Below the pieces are notes generated by a model. It made no database searches. It worked only from the letters and a program-made list of their open reading frames with translations, and was not told where the DNA came from. 64,000 nucleotides of DNA from assembly GCF_964340395.1 (NCBI RefSeq), contig NC_135550.1:16008984-16072983 (forward strand). The letters are read 5' to 3'. This document shows positions 1-44,122 of this stretch, piece after piece; position 1 is the first letter of the stretch, and each line of letters starts with the position of its first letter. The DNA comes from Glandiceps talaboti (Eukaryota; Hemichordata; Enteropneusta; Spengelidae). The translations under genes were made by a program, and so were the position numbers.

Positions 1-3000
1 TAAATTCAACGGTGTTTGTTTAGTGCTATCTTATAAGTTGAACCATACTGATTAAATAGGATCATTCTTGCGTTCAGGACCAACTCTTCCTCAAAATTTC
101 TGCCAGACAAATGTTTTTGCATACCCACATACTAATCCTTGTTAATGCCAGTGTTGTGAATAGACGAATTACTGATTTGCCTGTATTTTTAAGATCTTTT
201 CAAATTTGTGTGGACAAATTCGAAATAGAATGGACCTCTGAATTGCATAAAGCATGAAAAGATGTTCACCATATTCGAACTCCTACATCGTAAGTCCCAG
301 TAAGTGTCCAATAAACTTTATAACACTTTTCAGCCAACTACGTGGCACGTACTCCGTTCAATATTGGATATTACAGTCACAACAATACCACACTACTTCA
401 AGGCAACTAACCAAACACATTGCATGATTGGAAACTCACACCTAACTGCTTCTCAATATATCTAGTGCTCGAGCTCACTTAAAATTGTCGACTGCATGCA
501 GTGTGGGACAAAATTGCCTGCAAGCGACTTATTTGTGGTTGAGTTTTTATTCTTTTTTCATTACCTTGGACCATTTTTGATATGGCTAATTACATTGTAA
601 AAAGAAATTCAACTCAATTTACTGCATTTGGTCTCTTGACCAATGAGCACACCGTTATGTAACAATACAAATGACATAACAACTGTGCTGATATAATTCG
701 ACACAAAAACCCAACGTGGTTGGAGAAGGTACAAATGACAGTAAATACGAACAATCAAACGTCATATATGGAAGATTTACATACGCAAATCTGAAAACAT
801 TAATGTGAAATAATGTTTGCCTGGTATTTTCGTGTGGAGTTTAACAATAAAGAATACCAGTTTATTTATCATTCATGCAGCAGAGAGAGTATCGCTTTTA
901 ACGTGTGTACCTCAAAGTGGTTTGCACAACTTGTATGTAGATCCTAGACCGCAGGCTATGCATCAGTTTTAGTGTACGCGATTTTATGAAGAATTCGTTT
1001 CAAAAGGTGATACTGCGAATGTATATATGCCATGTTCGAAGACATTTTCACTTAAATTGACAATTTTACATGATAGATGCATCCACTACGGATTCCTAAC
1101 GCTGGTCACGTCGTGCTGACAGTGATCGTTGCGCAAAACAACTCTGATTCTAAAATGAAAGTTTTGCACGAAATAAAATCCTTATCTCTCATTGTCAATA
1201 GGTGGACAAGTCATATTTATTGGTCATTTCAATGCAATCATCAAGAACTTAATTATCATGGATGATGTCAAGTTCTTGCTATTGTATGTCACACAACTAC
1301 TGCAAATTAAAATCAAAACAACATTTCAACCCATTGTATCTTTTTGACATATAGAAAAAGAAATTCTTCACAAAAATCGAATTCTCACATTCGGGTCTTT
1401 GTGAATATAATGTAATTATTGTTAGGCATTTTCTTTTGCCATTGTATGTATGTCAAAAACTGCAAATTACAATCGTAACCAAGATATTAACCCATAGCAT
1501 CTCTTGAACTATAGAAAAATAAGCTTTCGATTTGTTTGTCTTCCCTTTACAAAAATGAATGAATAAATTATACTAGCAATGACAACTGGACGCTAGAAGT
1601 GTATAAATGTATGCACAATATATATAATCAACCTATATACTCAACATGAAAGTCCACGAGGAATTTTCTTGTAACCTGTAATACATCATCGTCCCGCGAG
1701 ATACTTTATCAAACATCATTTCATCGTGACTGAATTTATATTTTTGCTATTTCTAGTAATTTCAATTAAACCCAATTGCTTATTTACTCATTTGACTTTT
1801 CAAGAATGACATAGGCAGCCATGCATGTTTTATCTAATCAAATACAAAAATGAAAATCTTGGAAGATTTACAGAGTTTAAATTTCTCGCAATAGTCCTAT
1901 ATATTGAGTATACGCGAACGATAGCTGCCTGAAGCACATTTCAGTCTTGCCCAATTCGAATACTTTTTTCAGTGCATGTTAGACTATTAGAATGCTAGAT
2001 AGGGTCGCAATCTACGATAACCTTTCGCAATTTCAAATCTCCCAGTAAGATGCCTTTCATTCTTTCATTTCGACAGATAGGCTTCTTTACAGTACAATTT
2101 GTCATTGATTCATCCTCACGACTTTAAATGAATATCAAATTTATTACCCCCAACTGTCAGTTGATTGACCTTTAGAAACATTCAAAATTTCTTTAGCACA
2201 ACCTCATGCTAATCTTGGTTTGTCACAAACACGAATTTATACGGATGTCTTCAAAACTTGTAATCAATAGAACCAAGACATTGCCAACGCATTTCATCCT
2301 CGAATGCGCACTCGATTTCGTCTAAAATGTTTGTCTCGGTAATCCCAAAGCACTTTAAACTTTAATGATAGTTCTTTGCCCTTTTCAAAAAGTGTATCCC
2401 GACTCATCAAATTTCCCATCGGAGCTTACAATCGCGACTATTCGGAAAAGATTTGTGAGAAAGCTGTTTGATTGGAGTGCTGATAAATCTACACTTCACT
2501 ATCTTAACTTTTGGTAAATATAATCCAACAAGGCAAAAGACGCAAGAGACCTTACATTAAAAAAAAAAGCTCCATCGAGAGAATATTTCTTGACCAAAAA
2601 TAAAACATATAGGCTTAGTCTACACTTTAATATACGATCCCTAGATTTTCTTTATTAAAGGCAAAATATGTTAATGCACAGCGTTTTAATAGGCTGGTCA
2701 GCAGAACACATAGCAGACCTCTAAAATTGCAGAAGCCTACAAATCCAATATAAGATTACATGACGAGCATTTAAACATCATGCTTCAATTGAAAATATTA
2801 ACAATTTATCTGCTAAAGTGAAATTACCTGATCAATTGACCTAATGTTGAAAACGTTAGATGTTTTCAACTCCTTTTTAATTATTTATCGTCCACCAACC
2901 AGAATAAAGAAAATTAGTAATAATGGTAAATATTTTTTTTAAATATTTTTTTAAATAATGACGGCTTACAGGCGTGCGAAAAAGACACACATACATACAT

Positions 3001-5276
3001 ACATACATACATACATACATACATACATACATACATACTTGATTATTTTCACAACATATATGCGCATTTAACCTTCCGAGCATATAACTTAAGTTTCCTT
3101 CGACCTAACGTTGTAATGTCGTATGTGACTCCGTACGTGAATGTCAGGCAAAGTCAGCAATACCCACATACATATTATCGTCTTGTGATATAAACACAGT
3201 TAAAACCACGTTTCCCTGTGTGACATTAATTCATATTCTGTGAATTCTTCACTCTAATCTGAAATTCCTCGTTTACCTCATTGAAACAGATAAATGTTTA
3301 GGCGTGAGCAACAGACCCAAAAAAAGTGTATAACAAAAGCTCTCTGCTACAACGAATATGAGCATAAATGCAGTACTATGAGTCAATTTTCCTTGAATGA
3401 CCAGGTTAACAGTTACTTTAAAATAAACTCCGCATTAGTTACCAGTATATTAAATTAGTTTGGTGTTTTTACAATTAAATGAAGAAGCAATTCAAGTCAC
3501 ATTTTAACCATCATCACAAAAAGATCCTCAGTACTATTAAATGTAAAGCTTTTACCACACCGCGGCTATTAAATAGTGTCCTTTGAAGTTAAGTGTATAA
3601 ATAGTTCGAACAAGGAGTATTAATACTTTACTCAGAGAGGTGTTAACTTAATAAATAAAAGACGCTCGTGTGAAAGTCAATACTTCATGATAATGTTAGG
3701 CGAGTCTAGAGGTATTGAATCATTAATGGCATTGTGCCCGCTGGTCTACTCTAAAAATCTATGTAGTTTACGTCAACCTTTGCCAATCCAATAAACCAAA
3801 CTAACTGTCAAAGTGGCTGCATTAATCCGGTGACTAGATCCTTTCACTGTGATAAACTTCTCCAGACAATCCAATAGACGACTTTCAAGAGGCCGTCAAC
3901 TCAGCAGTTTGGTCAACGACCAGTTAAAAACTATGTTGGCTGTCTTTGTCCGCCATCTCTTTGTGAAGCGATAGCTTGGTGTGAAGTATCGTGGTGTTTT
4001 TTGCTCGTTAACTCATGAATGTGCTTGTGATGGGAAATTTATTGATAGACAGATGGGAGTGTGGGTGGCCGTAGTGATTGGGTGGGGGTGTCATTGAATT
4101 GAACGATACTTCACAAATTTCATATCACAAGGGAAAGCGGTATATATTAATTTGCAAAATTAACCTTGTACTTAAACACATTTATCAATATCAACATGTG
4201 AAAAAACTACAGGCTCGAATGTTGTAGTATAGTTGGGTGGGTGGGTGGGTCAGTGGTAGACAGACAGACGGACAGACAGACAGACATGTACTTATGCATG
4301 TAGATTTGCCTGTTATTCTACAGGCTTTGATTTTTAGCTCTGTTGTCAATGCTGTGGCTTTCTCATTCCATATTGATACGAGTCGTTTTCTATTTTTTAG
4401 CAGATTCTTTTGATATTTTCAGTCAAAAAATATACATTTCAGACTTCTCTGAAACCGGTAGTCGGATTGCTTTGACATTTAATTTGCATGGGATAGTCTA
4501 ATTAGATTTGTTCATGTCGAGTTGACATGTGTCATTTTCTGTTTAGAGCAGATTTATGTGGTAATGTGGCATTGGGTACACCAAAGAAAATAAATTCTAC
4601 CATGATGATTGACAACTATAGTAGTACTACTGAACAATTTTTTGCTACTGAAGAAATTCTTTTTCAGTATCCGTTCACAAAGCACTCTATGATCGGCGTG
4701 CGTCCAAAAGTCACAATTATCAATACACATATACCTTCTAAACTATAAGTAGATCACCAGTAAAACACCAAAACAAAACAAGTTTATAATGGCAAATGTT
4801 CAAGATTTACTCAACATATAAATGTCAGCTTTTATTACAAGATACAACCTTTGAGGATAGTTTGAACTCATGTCCAGTTTCATTGAAAATTTCTCAGCCT
4901 TGAGCGAAACTGAGTAATTTCTTTACTGTAACAGTTGCTTGACATCGTTTTCAATATTGCATCATGGTATAATTTTACGATGTTTGTTATCACGATAATA
5001 GTTCAGTTGTCTTCAAATTGCCTGACTGAATTAGACGTATTTATGAAGTTATTGTAAAATTGCCTTGTTTTTGCAATTATCAACATTTTACAAAAAAAAA
5101 CAATTGGTGAAATCAGTTACGAGTTATGAAGAATTGATTAATTAATTAATTAATTAATTAATTAATTAATTAATTAATTAATTAATTAATTAGAAAAAGA
5201 ATTGAAATATCATTAATAGCATGGTGCAGACATTAAACTTTGGATGAAGTCGACAAGCAACAGCAGTTTCATCTTG
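1..5276. other. Intergenic DNA downstream of CP-A
   Basis: No gene recognised. Holds the diverged repeat pair at 1278-1530, (CATA)n at 2988-3038, a GGTG/GACA patch at 4229-4286 and (AATT)n at 5136-5192, 85 bp from the CP-A stop. No clear AATAAA for CP-A was found on the minus strand. Confidence 0.6.
1278..1530 (+). repeat. Diverged direct repeat pair
   Basis: About 90 bp near 1278-1370 recurs near 1438-1530. Shared strings are attgtatgt, actgcaaatta, aatc, aaccca and atagaaaaa in the same order. Old tandem duplication; origin unknown. Confidence 0.5.
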
Positions 5277-25140
<19,864 letters not shown>

Positions 25141-25205
25141 ATCGAACTTCAAATACCGAATACGAAGTGTCCTTCGTCAAGAAACGTTCCCAAATGACCC
25201 CCTTT

Positions 25206-25215
25206 CTAAAAATAG
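25206..25215 (-). promoter_or_regulatory. Possible TATA/MEF2-like box upstream of CP-A
   Basis: CTATTTTTAG on the coding strand, about 66 bases before the CP-A ATG. It matches the MEF2 consensus and could also act as a degenerate TATA box. No transcription start is known and the match is short, so this is only a candidate. No comparable element was seen upstream of CP-B. Confidence 0.25.
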
Positions 25216-25952
25216 CTGAGCGTTATGAACTGTTTAAGACATGCCCTTTGATATCCAAAGTTGATAATAGTAAACAGACCATAAAAGAAATGTCATGAAA
25301 TTTGACAGTTGGTAAACAAAGCGTTCTTCATACTATAATAACTTATTCTTGACGTCGGGCAATAAAACAAATAATGAATTATATAGTTAAACCTACATTC
25401 AAGCATCACTATATATACTAATATAAATCTCGTATCCCCACCTCATCCAACAACCCCGCACCATACCTGCAACTCCCGAGTTGTTCATACAAGTTCGTCC
25501 TGGTGGCATGCAATTTACGGAGAATCCACAATTTGTTGTAATTTCAATATTTAGAAAACTCTCCTCTATAAACTTCTGTAAAGTAACATATACTTGTAGC
25601 ATTCGTCATGAAGTAGGCCATATATCATCCGTAAAGATCAAACAAAGTTAACGTTTTGGTTGACCTTGCATATTTTGATATATTTTTTTTTAGATTGGTT
25701 GCAAATTGGTAGACATAAGATTTAGAAACGCAAAGTCACGCCTGTCAGTGGAATCTACCCATGCTGTATAATAGTTTTTGGGGTCAAACGACTGACTGTG
25801 ATTTTTTCGATTGTTTTGTGCCTGAAATACGAAAGCCTTCCAATTGAAAACACGTGCATACAAACATTGATAATACGTTAGCACTCCCTGTAGTAATACT
25901 CAGTTGACAGGTTGGGCTCTTTGTCAGTGTGGCTGTCAGCATGTAAAATAAT

Positions 25953-26017
25953 GGCGGTGGTGATGGTGGTGGTGGTGGTGGTGGTAGTGGTGGTGGTGGT
26001 GGTGGTGGTGGTGGTGG

Positions 26018-26083
<66 letters not shown>
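25953..26083. repeat. (GGT)n-(GAT)n trinucleotide repeat
   Basis: About 20 GGT-type units followed by about 21 GAT units, upstream of CP-A. Confidence 0.95.
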
Positions 26084-26426
26084 CGACTAGGAGCATTTTT
26101 AAGAAGCTCGACTATCGTAGTTTACATGGTGAAATCTCAGTGTTATATTTATATACACACACCTTTATGTGTGTTTATTTGCTCAAAAGTTAGCAGCCAT
26201 GAGGTAGTAGGATCTATAGATTAAGAATCATTGAATTACTACTTTGATTGCTGTAATTCTTATCTGTCTCTCTATAGGTCTATAAAATCTGAAAATAGTT
26301 TATGCAATCGTGTATGTCACAAGTTTTAAAACTGACCTCAAAATTTCTCTTAATTTGTTTATTTCCAACATGTAAAAAATAATGTATGTCTACATCATAT
26401 GAATACGGTTTACAGAACAATTAGAC

Positions 26427-27440
26427 ATTATTCCCCAATAGTTTTCCTCGTTCAGCCAAGGATTATACTTGTGGTCTAAGGGGTCTTGTCACTCCGAGTA
26501 TTGTAGCGACAGACTCCCTAGGTCACAAGTATTATTATGACGAATAATATTTGGGAATAATATACATATAATTCCTTCAAGAAAAAGTGGGAAAAATAAT
26601 GGTGATTTTGAACGTTTTGTCTCATATGTCGAGCACCACAGAACCAGTGACTATACTGCAGAAATATACCAATGAAATGACAGTTATTTTGTCTTCATCC
26701 TTTTGTTGAGATTAGTTGGCTGTCACATTACGGTAAGATGTAATATTAGTTACCATCACGTTCACAGTTGGTGCACAATGGACGTACAAAAAACAGTTGC
26801 CTCTCTTTCTACCATAGCGTGACACCATATTGTTTAATTGTAGTTGCCCAGCAGGACGTTGTGATGCAGCTGAGAGTATTACTAGTAAATAGGATAGGAA
26901 TTGTTGCCATCCTCCACCAGAACAGAAGAGATGACCATTTTGAACACATAGAGAAATAGTTGCACTCGGCCAAATGAGTGCAGCAGTATGAATATATATT
27001 CTGTGTACAGAAAATATTAATGAACTACTCTTTTCCTTTGTCAACGTGTATCGTTTACATGTTCGCACTGTAAATTCGACAATGTGTTTAGCGGCTAATA
27101 CATTTACATTCTCCAAGGAAATGAAATAACTGATGGTTTAAAAAATCGTGGCACTACGTTGTAATGTAGGTATATACACAAATAACACACCCGGGCCGGA
27201 AATGTAGCATGCATTGGAGTAACGTTTACCATATGCTAAACCGTGTGAATTCTACATTTCATCTTAGTGCTGCACACACCTGTCATAATTTCGAGTAGAT
27301 TATTCAACACGTAAATATACGTTTAATTTGGCAAGTATTCATAAACAGAATACAGACACTGATAGTCTACACACATTTATTTTACTGCGAAACAAATAAA
27401 CGTAACTGCCAAAGATCCCAAGTCAAAATGTATCTTGTAT
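26427..27440. mobile_element. Composite repeat, family M2, longest copy
   Basis: A left inverted-repeat block (attattccccaata ... atatttgggaataat, 26427-26562) is followed by sequence shared with 63395-63480 (gaacgttttgtctcatatgt, cacagaaccagtg), then a part shared with 28605-28800 (gcagaaatataccaatg, gcaggacgtt), then a part shared with 56690-57140 (gataatactga..ccaaagatcccaagtcaaaa type match). The joined order suggests one longer element, with fragments elsewhere. No coding region recognised. Confidence 0.65.
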
Positions 27441-27460
27441 ATGATACTCTAGGTGTCTCT

Positions 27461-28092
27461 GTTTTTATTTTGATAATTGTTTGCATAATTAATGATCCTC
27501 TGTAATTACGCTATATATTAAGAATGCAAGCTTCAGACTCAATATAATTTGGTTCATGCTTTGGTGATAACAAAGTGCATGTGTCCAATAATATTTAATT
27601 AATTATGTAGCTTCTACTTGTAATGGCTTATTTGCATATGTACTGATTTCAATAATTAGGCTATTCTTAAGAATTCCTCTTTCAAATTCAACATAAATCA
27701 ACCATATTAACGCGCACATGTTTTAAAAAGCCTGTTGATGTAGCTTTTAGTTTTAATGAATCTTTTTTTTTTATAATTAATGATGTTCTGTAATTAGGCG
27801 CTATCTTCAAAATGCTCACTTCAAATTCAATATACTTTGGTACATACGTCAAACATAAATCGGAAATGTTCTGAAAAAGCTTGTTGATGTTGATATCAGT
27901 TTTAATGAGTCATTTGCACAATTGATGATTTTCAGTAATAAGGCTTTACCTTAAGAATTTATTCTTCAAATTCAATATACTTTGGTATATACATCAATTA
28001 CAACAATGCACATATGCAACTTTTAGTCATAATGTTTAATTTGCATGATTATTGATTTTCTGTAATTAACCAAAATCTTAAGTATATAAACG
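27461..28092 (+). repeat. Degraded array related to the 147 bp repeat element
   Basis: About five divergent units (near 27478, 27622, 27752, 27902 and 28030) carrying ttgcataattaatgat, gtaattaggc and cttcaaattcaatata strings like those at 13489-13920. Neither element end is visible. Confidence 0.6.
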
Positions 28093-28604
28093 ACAGATTT
28101 CTTACAGTTTGGCAAAGTTCTAGATTTTTGCCTCTTCACACATTAAAATTGTTGGAATGCAAAATAATTCGTAGTTATATCTATCATGTATGATACTATA
28201 TCATACTCCTTAATTAATAAATGAAGTAAGTTAAACTCATGAAATTTAAAGTTTTCGGACTAAAGATATTTCCTAGTTACTGAAAACCATTTAATTATAC
28301 TAAGGAATCATTAACATTTAAAGTACATCAGCAAACTATATCAAATGTGTGCTTTGTCATCTTATGAATAACTGTCAGTACCAAATCATGCGCAAATTGC
28401 AGTCTACATTCTTAAGATAAAGCACGACTGATGTAGCCCACGGACTTGTTGGCTTTTAAATCTAGCGATCCTCCATCATCAACATCGCTAGAAGTGAAAC
28501 TCAGCGATAAGTCTCTCAGATAAGCTGGATGATAAATAGTCACATATGACTGATATTGCATCGCATATTGTCATATATTGTTCGTCTACGCAGTAGTCTT
28601 TCAA

Positions 28605-28800
28605 TGCAGAAATATACCAATGTGACAAAAAACGGTTATATTGTTATCCTTTATTCCAAATTAGTTCGATGTCATGTCTGACAAAATGTTCCTTGTCATA
28701 ATGTTTACAGTTGGCCTTTTAGTCCGCCATAACGTACACAACATGACGTGCGAGTAATTGTATAGATGCCGAGCAGGACGTTAACTATGCACAGAAATGA
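28605..28800. repeat. M2 fragment (middle part)
   Basis: Shares gcagaaatataccaatg, ttacagttgg and gagcaggacgtt in the same order as 26645-26865, with many substitutions. Confidence 0.5.
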
Positions 28801-28981
28801 GAGTATGGGAGTATAAATGAGTCAAATGTGAGTTGGACAACCTATCTATTTTGTCTCCTCTAGATGTAGAGATTTTACCTGTGTATTTAACTTGAGTATT
28901 TGAAGGATAGACTCGGTATACGTACAATGAATGTTTCTAAATATGGTGAGTGAGTCAACCCTTACAATGAAAGCATGTATT

Positions 28982-39730
<10,749 letters not shown>

Positions 39731-42700
39731 GGGAACTAACGACAGTCGATTTTTACTTTGTTGCGTGTCTCTTTCGTCCACCAATGCGTTCAACGGTTCT
39801 GGCTCTCCTATTAGCAACAGCCTTTGACAACTCTAGCCTTCTTGTCAGAGTCCGACATGCATGGGCTGTACGTATCTGCACTCAAAATACTGTAAATCAA
39901 ACTTGACAAGTTAAACAAACCCCCGTTCGAAACAGTCAATACACTTACATGTCACTGCCCAACGTATATCAGATGGCGTTTAGCTAGGCCTGAGTAGTGA
40001 AATGACAAGTCGAACGAACACTTTCACCGGCGAGGGACTGTTTAATGGAACATTGATATGGTGTACATGTTTCCTGGCCTACACTTTATTGTCCTGTTTC
40101 TTGAAAAACCTATATACACATCTTTATGTTTTCCACAAAACGACAGTCTAAGATCCCAGACAACTATGTACACTGGTGTTACCACCATTTCTTCCTGACC
40201 ATGATTTGGAATTGGGCGCCTATCTTTCAAGTCAACTAAAATGTACTGTATTTGATTTATTTCAATTGAATTGTAAGATAGGTGGATGTAGACGAAAGAA
40301 TCACCCAAGCCAATCGTGGACTGTATTGAGGGCGCCCTGTCGTTTATCATGTGCTGATTACCTGTACTCCTGCTTCCATGAGGGCGGCCCTTTTTATTTT
40401 TCTGTTTCTCATCTCCCGACCTACCCTAATTTGCAGCTCCGACATCAGAAAAAAAAAAGTTTTTTTATTTCCGACCGACCCCTGAGCACAGCAAAATTGT
40501 AAGGTTCCCCATGGCGTCTTTACTTAGACCAGTTCTGCCGAGGCCACGACCTTGCGACATTGGCCCCCTAAAATTACAAATGACGCAATAATTTTCCCAC
40601 CTTGTGTCGCTTTGGCACATTCATTTTACGGCAGACATCAAAATTATCTAAGTCCACGGTCGGACCAGGCCAGGCTCTGACTCGACGTCAATCCCAGAAG
40701 AAGTATACTGACGTGACTGTGTAAGGGAAACTTTTTGTTGACATCATATAAGATACAGTGACAACGCGCAGTTCTATTGTTAACATAAAAATGCCACAAA
40801 AAGATCAACTTTGATAAACTTTATCTACAAATTGAAACATTAGAGGGAGTAGAGGAGACGTCGAAATGGACGTCTCTCGTCACGTGTTTTGTCTACCGTC
40901 ACTGTCGTGACCTCTGACCTACTCACTGACGTGTGCGAAACACTGAACTTGCTACCGGAACGCGGAACATCTATCTGCCACAGCTCAGAAGCCTGAGTAA
41001 ACCAAATTTATGGGACAGGTTGTGATTTTCATTTGTTGATGGGTTAAATTAAATGAGTGCATGTGTATTTTGATTCCGAAAAAGCTGTGTTAGGGGATCT
41101 TGTTGCATGATGTTGACAGTGACACATGTGAATGTTGGGCACTGAATCAATGCGTAATCACTGGCATGGCTGGCCACCATAGACGGCCGATTCATGTGCG
41201 CCCGGTCAGACATGAAGAACGAACTTGTGCAAATCAGAAAAAATTAATGTGGTATTTACAGAGCATCCCAATTTTGACGTTGTTGATAGTTTTAGTTAAA
41301 GATTCAAGTTCTGAGTTTCAAGGACACCTATTAATGTCAGCTTTCCGTATCAAGTTAAGTTTACGGTATGTAACTATGCTGTCATTTGATATAGCATGCA
41401 GGATCAAATCATGATACACAGCCAGTAACGGTTAATTAATAAAAAATAAATTATTTTAAAGTTTGTTTGACTATTATTTGTAAGTTTTTCGTTCACATTT
41501 GGTACTTTTTAAAGGGATTTTTTTCTTCAAAATGTCATGAATTTGAAGAGGGAATGATAAACACGGCAGTGTACTACAATTTTAAAAATGAAACAAGTGG
41601 TTACAAGTTTAGGATTTCTCAAAGTTTTTATTCAATCATATGTTCACTGTGACTTATTTTGAAGTTGTTCTTTGTCCTTGTCTGAAAAAAGGGAATTATG
41701 AATTTGAGCACTGCTTCATTGATATTCAGATTAAAAATTGTGACTACCTGGCTGTCCAATCTTTCTAAACAATATATAATATACTCTGTAGAAATGACTT
41801 AAAATTACATAATCTTAATTGCCTTCTTGTAATGTGTAGTACACAATTTTCAAAAATAGCTTACTGGGAACTGTTATTATGAATGGAATTTTTTTATGTA
41901 GTTAGGTAATGGTCTATACGTAATGGAATATCTCAGACCACAGTATCTCTATAGTGGTCTGAGATAATCTATATGAATATTTCATAGACAATAATAATTG
42001 ACCCCACTCCCTGTCAAATGACACCACTTTTGCAACCAAGGGGCCTTTGTCCCCACTTGTTGGAAACCTTGGCAGAACACTGCCCCCCCCCCCCTTTGTT
42101 ACATCAGAGCAGCATGTGTCTTTCATCATGGCTGAAGCCGTTGAGGTTTGATGAGGGACAGGGCTCAAAATTAATACTGTCGCGCAGTACATTTAGCTGC
42201 AATGTAATAATAGCTAAGAATATTTCCATCATTTTCAAAATTATGCTTAAAATTGGTAAAAGTCATACTGCATTCCTAATTTCTTGACCAGTTTTTAGCT
42301 TTAAATCAGTTGTATCATCGGGGAAATGATCGACTCCTTAGCGTTTCATGACCCATGACATGCATAATTCCGATGTTTACATTATTACTTTTAATTACTT
42401 TTAAAGGAGTTTTGAGTTCTAGAAATGTTTACATGTTATCTGGTGGATTATTTTGACAAGTTCACACTGAAGAAAAATGTTTCATAGAAGTAATGATTTA
42501 TATAAATGAAAATTCATCTCACACACTGATGACAATCACGTAAGTGTTTCAAAAAGTTACACACTGAAGTTCAAATTGGATAACTTGAAAAAATTGTTAG
42601 CGATGTCAATGCCACTTTGATTAATAGGACGAATGTATTAGTACTCCTGATAAAATCGTACAATAGTTCATGGCTACAGATATACATCCATCAGGATGAT

Positions 42701-43509
42701 AAGTATTCAATCATCTTCTTACAAAGTTGTTCTACGGACTTGTCAACCTTGCTAAAATGAAGGAAAGAGACTTGTAACAAGGAATTCAATAAAGAGAAGA
42801 GAATAGGAGTTGTAGAGAGACTGACAGGACAGAAAGGACAGAGTAGAACTGAAAAAATACAGATTTTTTTTTCTTGCCCCCCTTTTTTTTTTATTTCGCC
42901 CGCCCGCCCCACCTGACTTTTCCATTGGAGATGAGAAACAAAAAAAAAAACCTCACCCTGAACTGTAAGTAAATGCTATAACACACAAGCACTCTAGGAA
43001 CAGATTAGTAACATCTTCATGAAAAAGTCGTCGACTCGTAGCAAAACTAAACCGAGGTATGATCCGAGAGATATGTCACGCCTAGAAAAAATAGCTTCAT
43101 AACCAAAAATATGTACAACTTTATTTATGCAGTATATATTGGAACTGGGTATCTATATCGTTTAAGACAACATGTTGAAGATTTATTTTATTCAGCCAAT
43201 ATTCTGAAGGTGTCTTTTCGTTTATAGTTGAGAAGAAGGTCTGTAAGCTTACATATCCATTACTACTGTCACTATGTGTGCTCCATGATAATACGATGTT
43301 AGTTGTACTTTAATATGGTTACGCTAACTTCAAGCTGCACTAGCTTCAACTTGAACGTAGTTTTTTAAAACTCTTGTTCGTAGATGACTTACTCGGAATA
43401 TCATACACCCTGAACAGTATCGAATCAGATGCGGGTAAATGTATTCGTGCAGCTAAATGTGGTATATATCATCAAATTGATCTTAAAGTCCGCCAGCCAA
43501 AATCAGTTC

Positions 43510-43840
43510 TCCAGTGCGATTTCCAATAGACTACACTCTATGGCTCGCACAGCTAGTGTAAGACCTAGGGATAATGCTGTGTTTCTAAGCTTAAATGCTC
43601 CTTATAAGGCAGTTGAAGCTCCTACAATTGCTAGGATTCTAGATGATGCTAGCAGGTTTGGGAGGCAAATATACTGCAAAAGACTGTAGACCTACTGCGG
43701 CTACAGCAGCCATTGAAGCCAACTTTGATCCAGAGATTGTTATGAAAATAGGACGTAGGAAAACCAGATCAGTTTTCTTGGATCACTATGTACATAGTAA
43801 AACACCCAACGACTACACGGACCAAATGTTGACCTCATGA
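43510..43840 (+). pseudogene. C-terminal part of a transposon tyrosine recombinase, frameshifted
   Basis: Two overlapping frames give one protein. The upstream frame reads SVRPRDNAVFLSLNAPYKA and VEAPTIARILDDA; the second, from about 43645, reads AGLGGKYTAKDCRPTAATAA, DPEIVMKIGRRKTRS, then VFLDHYVHSKTPNDYTDQML and a TGA at 43838-43840. The pattern (K-D-C-R box, GRRKTRSVF, then a Tyr in DHYVH) fits the C-terminal catalytic half of a tyrosine recombinase of the DIRS/Ngaro/Crypton kind. One frame change near 43645-43665 separates the halves, so this copy is dead. No intact reverse transcriptase was recognised upstream. Confidence 0.7.
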
Positions 43841-43879
43841 GACAATTGGACAACTAGAACAGAATGAAACTCTCCACTT

Positions 43880-43965
43880 AGGCATTGTAATATTATTTAA
43901 TGTATAAGTTCATTAAAGTTGTTTATTCACACGTATAGTGTTGAGTGACGTAAGTTTACAGAAAC
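43880..43965 (+). repeat. 86 bp direct repeat, copy 1 (downstream of recombinase)
   Basis: Begins 39 bases after the recombinase stop codon with aggcattgtaatattattt and ends gtaagtttacagaaac. It matches 44123-44208 at 81 of 86 positions with no gaps. Confidence 0.85.
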
Positions 43966-43993
43966 TGTAGTCACGCAACACAAAGGGCGTACT

Positions 43994-44017
43994 CATGTGA
44001 CCCCAGCAGGTCACATG
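43994..44017. other. Palindrome between the direct repeats
   Basis: catgtgacc and ggtcacatg form a perfect 9 bp inverted repeat around a 6-base loop. Nearby, gtcacgcaacac (about 43970-43981) is the exact reverse complement of gtgttgcgtgac inside direct-repeat copy 2. Confidence 0.6.
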
Positions 44018-44122
44018 TTACTTCATATTCTTGCTTGGTGCTAAAGACTATACACACATTTAATATACAGTATTTTGTGAGTAATATATCATGTATTGGG
44101 GAGACGTGTTAACTAAGGATAT

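Larger units (their letters stand above)
25141..28981. other. Intergenic DNA between CP-B and CP-A
   Basis: Should contain the CP-A promoter near 25141-25400 and the CP-B 3' UTR near the right edge. Otherwise (GGT)n/(GAT)n at 25953-26083, the longest M2 element, the degraded 147 bp array and an M2 fragment. No gene recognised. Confidence 0.55.

Noticed and set aside
41100-41660. Open frames of 104 and 61 residues on the plus strand
   Set aside because: No recognised motif, AT-rich, no convincing splice sites or neighbours; likely chance.
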